A stretch of 39,878 bases of DNA, from the NCBI GenBank assembly GCA_029747585.1, contig JAPEVF010000413.1:1-39878 (forward strand). The letters run 5' to 3'. Shown one piece after another: positions 35,182-39,878 of the stretch. This stretch comes from Pleurotus djamor. Its lineage: Eukaryota > Basidiomycota > Agaricomycetes > Agaricales > Pleurotaceae. The notes beneath the pieces are model-generated. The model searched no databases and was not told the origin of the DNA. It saw only the letters and a program-made list of their open reading frames with translations. Every line of letters begins with the position of its first letter. Position 1 is the stretch's first letter. A program made the translations under genes and the position numbers.

Positions 35182-35583
35182 CAGCGGTTTTCATAAATAT
35201 ACGGAAAACACTGTTCGAAAAATTTGTTGGTTGCCAGCGCCTCGGCGGAGTTCCTGCCCGCCAAACCATGCCAAGCAGCGCTAAGTTAGTCACGGGTTCA
35301 GCCTCCTATCGCAGCACCATCTCATTTTTAGGTATTGGTGGAGGAGAGATCCATCAGCACGGGCGGTCCTGACTGAGGATAACTATATTATACCTTATAC
35401 TGTCTTGTCGGCAGCAAATAGGAAAGGTTAATATGCCATTGGCAAACTGTCTACAAAGCCCCTCTTCTGGAGTCAAGTCTATGGGAATTTTTGTTTCCGT
35501 GGACAAGCTGACTCATCGCGAGCGCCGGACGAGCGCTGGAGATTTTTCGAAAAGTGTTTTCCGTATATTTATGAAAACCGCTG
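35182..35583. mobile_element. 402-bp MITE with TA target duplication (Tc1/mariner-like ends)
   Basis: Arm 1 reads gccttaacc at this point. Arm 2 reads gcctTA, then CAGCGGTTTTCATAAATATA..., and ends with the reverse complement (...CCGCTG) followed by TAacc. Terminal inverted repeats run over about 30 bp, with near-matches further in (TTTCGAAAAAT). The TA duplication is typical of Tc1/mariner-type elements. No transposase coding is seen, so it is non-autonomous. It lies within intron 1 of the dehydrogenase pseudogene. Confidence 0.92.
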
Positions 35584-35671
35584 TAACCTCATTCATGGCT
35601 TCATCGTCGAAATTAGGAGGCTACGCCGAATACTGTCTTGTTCCCCATGCATCCGTCACTCCTCCCGTGAA

Positions 35672-35845
35672 CCCCGAATAAGAAGGGTGTCATCAGGCTG
35701 CAGATTCAAAGACTGAGAAAGCGTCCCCCAGGCTTGGAAAGGCGTCACTGATGCCTGACGTGATGGGAATGATATGGAAGACATACCAGTAAGGAATGTT
35801 TCTGGGATAGCTGCAAATTGTGCCCATCCCATGCCATCAGGCAAG
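35672..35845. other. 174-bp micro-inversion relative to arm 1
   Basis: In gene orientation arm 1 reads GTGAA|CTTGCCTGATGG...TTATTCGGGG|TGGTAC (block 14567-14741). Arm 2 reads GTGAA|CCCCGAATAAG...CATCAGGCAAG|TGGTAC. Both junctions are clean, and the block differs by only one base in length. It breaks the arm 2 dehydrogenase. Confidence 0.93.
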
Positions 35846-36715
35846 TGGTACTACGAGTGTTGGTCTAGCTTGCGCTACACTGGCTCGATCGTCTCTTTTC
35901 AATTGTTCCAAGGTCATTTCCACCACTCGGTCTTCAAGGAAAATGGCCACCATCATGGCTAGTGGCGCCACCGACGTCGTTGTTGACGCTACTGGAACAA
36001 TTCACGAGGCTATCAAGGCGCTCACAGATGGTAACAGCGCTAGCAAGTGTGTTGAGCTGGTTGGCGGTACCACTTTGTTCGATTCCTGCCAGTCTCTCTC
36101 GCCATCGGGTGTAATCTCCATGATCGGCTGCGTATCCGGTGAATGGGTTTGCAAAGAGTTTGATCCAATGACAGCCCTCGCCCCCAGCAAAGTGAGTTCG
36201 TCTGCACGAATCGTTTTCCAGTCGTTGAACCTCCTATATTCTAGCACCTGACCATGTTTGGTTCAGGGACCATTGACGTCACCAAATCGCCAATGCAATG
36301 GCTTGTGGACGCGGCCTCTCGAGGGGAGATTCAGTTGAATCTAGACAGAGTCTGCAAGTTGGAAGAGGCTGGTGCTGCGCACGCGTATATGGAATCGAAT
36401 GCAGCAGCTGGAAAAGTGGTTTGCATCGTTGACTGAGGGGAAAAGTTTTCAGTGGATGTCGGAACGTGGTAGTGGCTGAAACGCTTAACACTTTGTTTTT
36501 TCCTTACCTTCTTCACTATTCCTGCAGCTCCTAGAGACCCCCGTCTGGAACGTACTGAGTGAGCTGACACAGGGAAGACGTAGGAACGTGATCACTTATT
36601 GCATCATCAAGAGCTGACAAACTCGAGACTACGTTCGCCCCACGCTCAAGTCCTATAAGTAGCTTCTGCACATCCAGCCAGAAGCCAGAAGCTACGTATC
36701 CATCCACAGTCACTC

Positions 36716-37646
36716 ATGGGTGTCCCAGACGAGCAGATCTTCCCCCACGCAACTGGACAGGCAGCAGATACAGTCGCAAAGCACCAGGAACCACAAGAAC
36801 TCATATTCTACTCGGGATGGGTATATCATAATATTCCCCCTCCGCGGGTTTAGACATGCACTAACGCTAGCCTTAGTTCTGTCCTTTCGTGCAGCGTAGC
36901 TGGCTTACTCTCGAAGAGAAAGGAATTCCATACCAGTACAAAGAGGTCAATCCCTACAAGAAAGAGCAACACTTCTTGGGTACGTGAATTTCCTTATAGA
37001 ATATTTACCCAAATTCAAACTTTGAACGTGTAGACATCAACCCGAAGGGCCTGGTACCCGCGGTAGAGTACAAAGGCAAAGCGTTATACGAGTCCCTCAT
37101 CCTCTGCGAGTTATTCGAAGAGGCCTTCCCGGATCACAAGCCAAACCTACTACCATTGGACCCAATCGGTCGAGCCCAAGCTCGCCTTGCCTTCGACCAC
37201 ATCTCGAAGACCTTCGTTCCTGCATATTTCAGATTGCTCATCTCGCAAACCAAAGATAAACAAGAAGCCGCACTTGAAGAAGTCAACGAGGCTCTGCGAA
37301 CCTTCTCCGCGAAGATCAAGGGACCGTACTACTTCGGGGAGGAGTTCAGCTTGGTGGATATTGCGATTGCCCCCTGGATCGTTAGGGATTACATTGTGAT
37401 TGAACATAGGGGTTTTAAGCGAGAAGTTGTTGGCGACGTCTGGAAGAAGTATGCCGAGCTTGTCGAGAAGCGGGACAGTGTTCTGAGAACGTCTAGTGTA
37501 AGTCTCTATGCCTCGCATCACCATGTGTTTTGTCTGATGCAATGCAGGACAAGCAACACTATACGGAAATTTATGGGCGTTATCTGAGAGATGAAGCCCA
37601 GAGTGCAGCCGCCATCGCCATTAGGCAAGGCAAAGCTGTCCCTTGA
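36716..37646 (+). CDS. Omega-type glutathione S-transferase (arm 2 copy)
   Basis: Intact second copy of the GST at 12709-13649, with the same exon plan, catalytic FCPFVQR motif and C-terminal IRQGKAVP. The only amino-acid change I noted in the long third exon is Ala to Val in FSLVDIAIAPW. The introns are more divergent: the first is 3 nt shorter, and the last differs at several bases. A TATAAG element lies at 36654-36659, about 60 nt upstream. Splice sites are kept, so this copy is probably functional. Confidence 0.88.
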
Positions 37647-37918
37647 TTCTAGCCAAGCTATTGTATGTCAAATAACGACCACGGTGTAACTCAAGTGTAT
37701 GTAAAATGCATCGACCTGACACTACTTACGGGTATCGCGCGCGATCCTAGAGTAACTCCTAAAGGTACGATGAGCATTTTGTCGACTTGGAAAAATGACG
37801 AAACTTTTCCTAGTTGAAACATTCATGGCATCATCGCTACGCAGGGTTTTCGTCCTTTTCCGTTCATTTTAACCCCTCCACGTGAATTCTCTTCAGGCCA
37901 TGCTTATCGCTTATCACT

Positions 37919-38320
37919 GGGTGACTTTCCGTAAGAATTTGAGGCGAAATCAATCTTCAAAATTTTTCAGCTGACTTTGTATTGGAATTTGGAGACAATG
38001 TCTTCAAACCGTAACGCAGAATATAGGCCAACGGATGGGGGACCAAATGGCCGGAGGATATACCTGATATGGCAAAAAATGACTCTTGGCGGCGGCGCTA
38101 ATGGCGATAACAGTGCCAAGGAGTGCTTTGAAGACGCGAACGACGTGTTTTTGAGTCTGGGGAGGCCTCGGGACCCCTCCACAGACTTGAACTTTTGAAG
38201 CCACATTTTCTTCCATCGGAGTTCGAATGTGAAGATCCAGACGCATGAAAAGCCCGATTCGGTCGTGTTTGGAGCGTTTGAAGACGTTTTTGGGCTTCAA
38301 ATCCTTACGGGAAGTCACCC
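37919..38320. mobile_element. 402-bp terminal-inverted-repeat element with ACT target duplication
   Basis: Arm 1 reads ttatcactgatcagg here. Arm 2 has ...ttatcACT, then GGGTGACTTTCCGTAAGAAT..., ending ...CTTACGGGAAGTCACCC, then ACTgatcagg. The terminal repeats match over about 27 bp with a few mismatches. A 3-bp duplication and GGG ends suggest a PIF/Harbinger-like non-autonomous element, but the superfamily is uncertain. No transposase is encoded. A 7-bp GCTTATC duplication lies just to its left. The element sits about 235 bp upstream of the DUF6534 start in arm 2. Confidence 0.88.
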
Positions 38321-38420
38321 ACTGATCAGGCAACTAATAAATACCCCCGCGGCGCAACAATTTGCGGGGTATCAGGTGGAAGGTTTTGATCACCAACCTG
38401 TCATTTCGCGAAAAACGCAC

Positions 38421-38427
38421 TATATAT
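38421..38427 (+). promoter_or_regulatory. TATA box of DUF6534 gene, arm 2
   Basis: TATATAT about 130 nt upstream of the ATG at 38555, the counterpart of 12341 in arm 1. Confidence 0.4.
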
Positions 38428-38554
38428 CCCGTAGATGCGGATGTAGTGCTGCTATTAGAAGCGGTTATCGTTGTTTTTCAGTCCTTTCTTCCCTACCGCT
38501 GCCTTCAGCTCACCCTTCTTTCGCTTCTCTCCCATCCCTACGGGTCGGTTGGAC

Positions 38555-39878
38555 ATGGAGAGCTCGATTCATCATACGTTTGGTAAGTGCTCTCAAATGG
38601 CTCATCAACGTGTCAGGGCCTGTTACTGAAATACATCGCTCCAGGTCCTATGTTCGTTGGTGCTATGGTCACAATGATGTTTGTCATTCCTGTTCGGGCC
38701 CCCAGACCTACCCTGACCAATCATATCGTAGGGTTTATGGTATCACGATTCTGCAGGTACGAGCCATGGGTTCGATCGTTGAGGACAGACTTCCTTAAGC
38801 CATCACTAGACCTACTTCTACTTCTGTTTCTATCCTAAAGATTCCTGGCGACTTAAGTTCCTTGTGAGTCCAGAACCTTCATCTTTCCGACTGACAAGCT
38901 TGAAGATGTAAATTTCCGTCATAGGTCTTTACGCTCTGGTGTGTGATGTTATACCATGCTACCAACCACTGTCCAGTGACTGGAATACCTCAGTGTTCTG
39001 GATACAACACATGTAATCCTCAGTATGTCCCCCTTCCTCCCAGTGACCGACCCATCGTCTCATTGCCTGATTTATTCAGTGTGCCTCGCCATGTACCACT
39101 ATCTTGTAACTGACTTCCAACTTCCCTTGTCTACTCTTTCTCAAATGCGTATCCCTCAGGTTTCAAGCTATAATATTCCGTCACAACTGGCAAACGGGAC
39201 ATCGTACGTGGTTTACACATCCTACCTCCATTCGTCCGTCTTGATTCTTTCCTTTCTGCTAGAACGTTATATGTGAGTTCACGGATAAGAACACCCGCGC
39301 TGCCCTCCTTACCTTTTCTTGACCCTCAGATCTCCGTCGCGGTGAACGTACGTTACTCAAGTCTCATCAACACCCTCTTGAAGCACTCACCTCCATATCT
39401 ATACAGGTTCTGATGGCGTTCATCGTTCAAAGGTGAGTGATTTACCTCCCGCAGAGCTCCGTATCTTTACCATCCACCAAGCTTCTTCTCGAAACGAATA
39501 TTCCAACGTAAGTTTCTCTCTGGCTTTTACAGTTGTAGGCCCTCTGAAAGAAAGCTTCCTAGTGAGTACGAGTCGGGCGACGTACTTTCTTGCGATTATC
39601 ACGGTGAGCCTTGAAGTCCATAACGATTGCACCTCCCACCCTAACATATACAAGGCCTTCTTTGTATTCGCCCATTTTTGTGAGTCCTTCGTTGGTTTGG
39701 GGGAACTGGTTATTTCGATGTCCTGACATCCATTCTAGGCTTTGGACTCGGTAGGCTTCCACTTGCAATGAAAAGCCCCTTGTTGTCTCATTCATCACGC
39801 TTGCCCAGAAACCGTTATCCTCAGGTCCGCCCTNGCCTCAGTGTCACCGATATCTTCGTTTCGTAACTGTCTCTATTA
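38555..39878 (+). CDS. DUF6534 multi-helix membrane protein, 5' part (arm 2 copy, cut by window end)
   Basis: Counterpart of the 5' half of 9861-12212: MESSIHHTFG, PMFVGAMVTMM, TYFYF-type exon, AMYHYLVTDFQLPL, SVAVNVLMAFIVQ. Exon and splice signals are kept in the visible part. A 3-nt in-frame deletion occurs near 39540 (GTAGGCCCTCTG against GTAGGCCGCCCTCTG). One base changed from A to T in the exon encoding the PKDSWRLKFL helix region. An ambiguous base lies at 39834. Whether the DUF6534 domain itself is duplicated cannot be seen. Confidence 0.75.

Larger units (their letters stand above)
34872..36436 (+). pseudogene. Dehydrogenase / quinone oxidoreductase-like pseudogene (arm 2)
   Basis: Counterpart of the intact gene at 13976-15137. 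The first exon still reads from MRAIVCPSAPVLPSELVYD. Intron 1 is interrupted by a 402-bp element (35182-35583). A 174-bp block (35672-35845) spanning the end of exon 2, intron 2 and the start of exon 3 is inverted. This removes LPDGMGWAQFAAIPETFL and the lead into the nucleotide-binding motif. The frame cannot be continued across the block. Replacements at well-kept positions (FGLN to FGPN, GIECVGVV to GIECVCVV, FKLEEAG to CKLEEAG) fit loss of constraint. The 3' exons, from TTSVGLACATLA to GKVVCIVD, are otherwise open. Confidence 0.9.
31633..39878. repeat. Inverted duplication, arm 2 (at least 8.2 kb, cut by window end)
   Basis: Reverse complement of 10885-18391. It is longer by about 740 bp, explained by two 402-bp insertions (35182 and 37919) minus small deletions. 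The match starts abruptly at taccccaaag and is still running at the window end. Confidence 0.95.

Noticed and set aside
35656..35844. A small minus-strand gene with dehydrogenase-like residues
   Set aside because: It is just the inverted 174-bp block of the dehydrogenase copy, read backwards.
38004..38333. Minus-strand 109-codon frame inside the second terminal-repeat element as a transposase
   Set aside because: It is too short, has no DDE-type motif, and overlaps the terminal repeats. The element looks non-autonomous.

Overview
This is nuclear DNA of a filamentous basidiomycete, most likely a wood- or litter-degrading agaricomycete. The evidence is dense short introns (about 45-70 nt, GT-AG with one GC-AG), a carbohydrate esterase carrying a fungal cellulose-binding CBM1, two-domain serine-rich cupredoxins, DUF6534 seven-helix proteins, and an agaricomycete-type NTPase of the 'retrotransposon hot spot' kind. 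All gene models were read by eye from frame continuity, splice signals and family knowledge. Single Ns are scattered, mostly in 4.3-7.0 kb.

Left part (1-9.7 kb) is mainly housekeeping: a GPI-type two-domain cupredoxin (-), the tri-snRNP splicing factor SART1/Snu66 (-), a three-exon gene for the 9.5 kDa subunit of complex I sharing a 165-bp promoter with SART1, a probable Apc13-like subunit of the anaphase-promoting complex (-), an intron-containing tRNA-Tyr(GUA), and an NCLX-type Na+/Ca2+ exchanger (-).

The outstanding structure is a large inverted duplication. Arm 1 (about 10885-18391) returns as its reverse complement at 31633-39878, where the window ends, so the outer end is unseen. The arms are separated by about 13.2 kb. 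Both carry, in order, a DUF6534 protein, an omega-type glutathione S-transferase, a zinc-type/quinone-oxidoreductase-like dehydrogenase, a two-helix membrane protein and the 3' part of an NTPase gene. They differ by substitutions and indels. Arm 2 alone carries two 402-bp terminal-inverted-repeat elements with target-site duplications and a 174-bp micro-inversion that wrecks its dehydrogenase. The NTPase gene runs past the inner end of arm 1 but is cut exactly at the inner end of arm 2, so arm 1 looks like the source and arm 2 the derived copy.

The spacer (18.4-31.6 kb) holds the 5' part of the NTPase gene, a secreted type-B carboxylesterase (+), two tandem Rae1/Gle2 WD40 genes (-), a CE1 esterase with CBM1 (-), an unrecognised secreted protein (-) and acetate kinase (-). 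Esterase-released acetate and acetate kinase may be linked metabolically, which is inference from proximity. I see no CRISPR, plasmid or phage features, and no wholly new system. The most novel content is the inverted duplication and the unequal decay of its arms.
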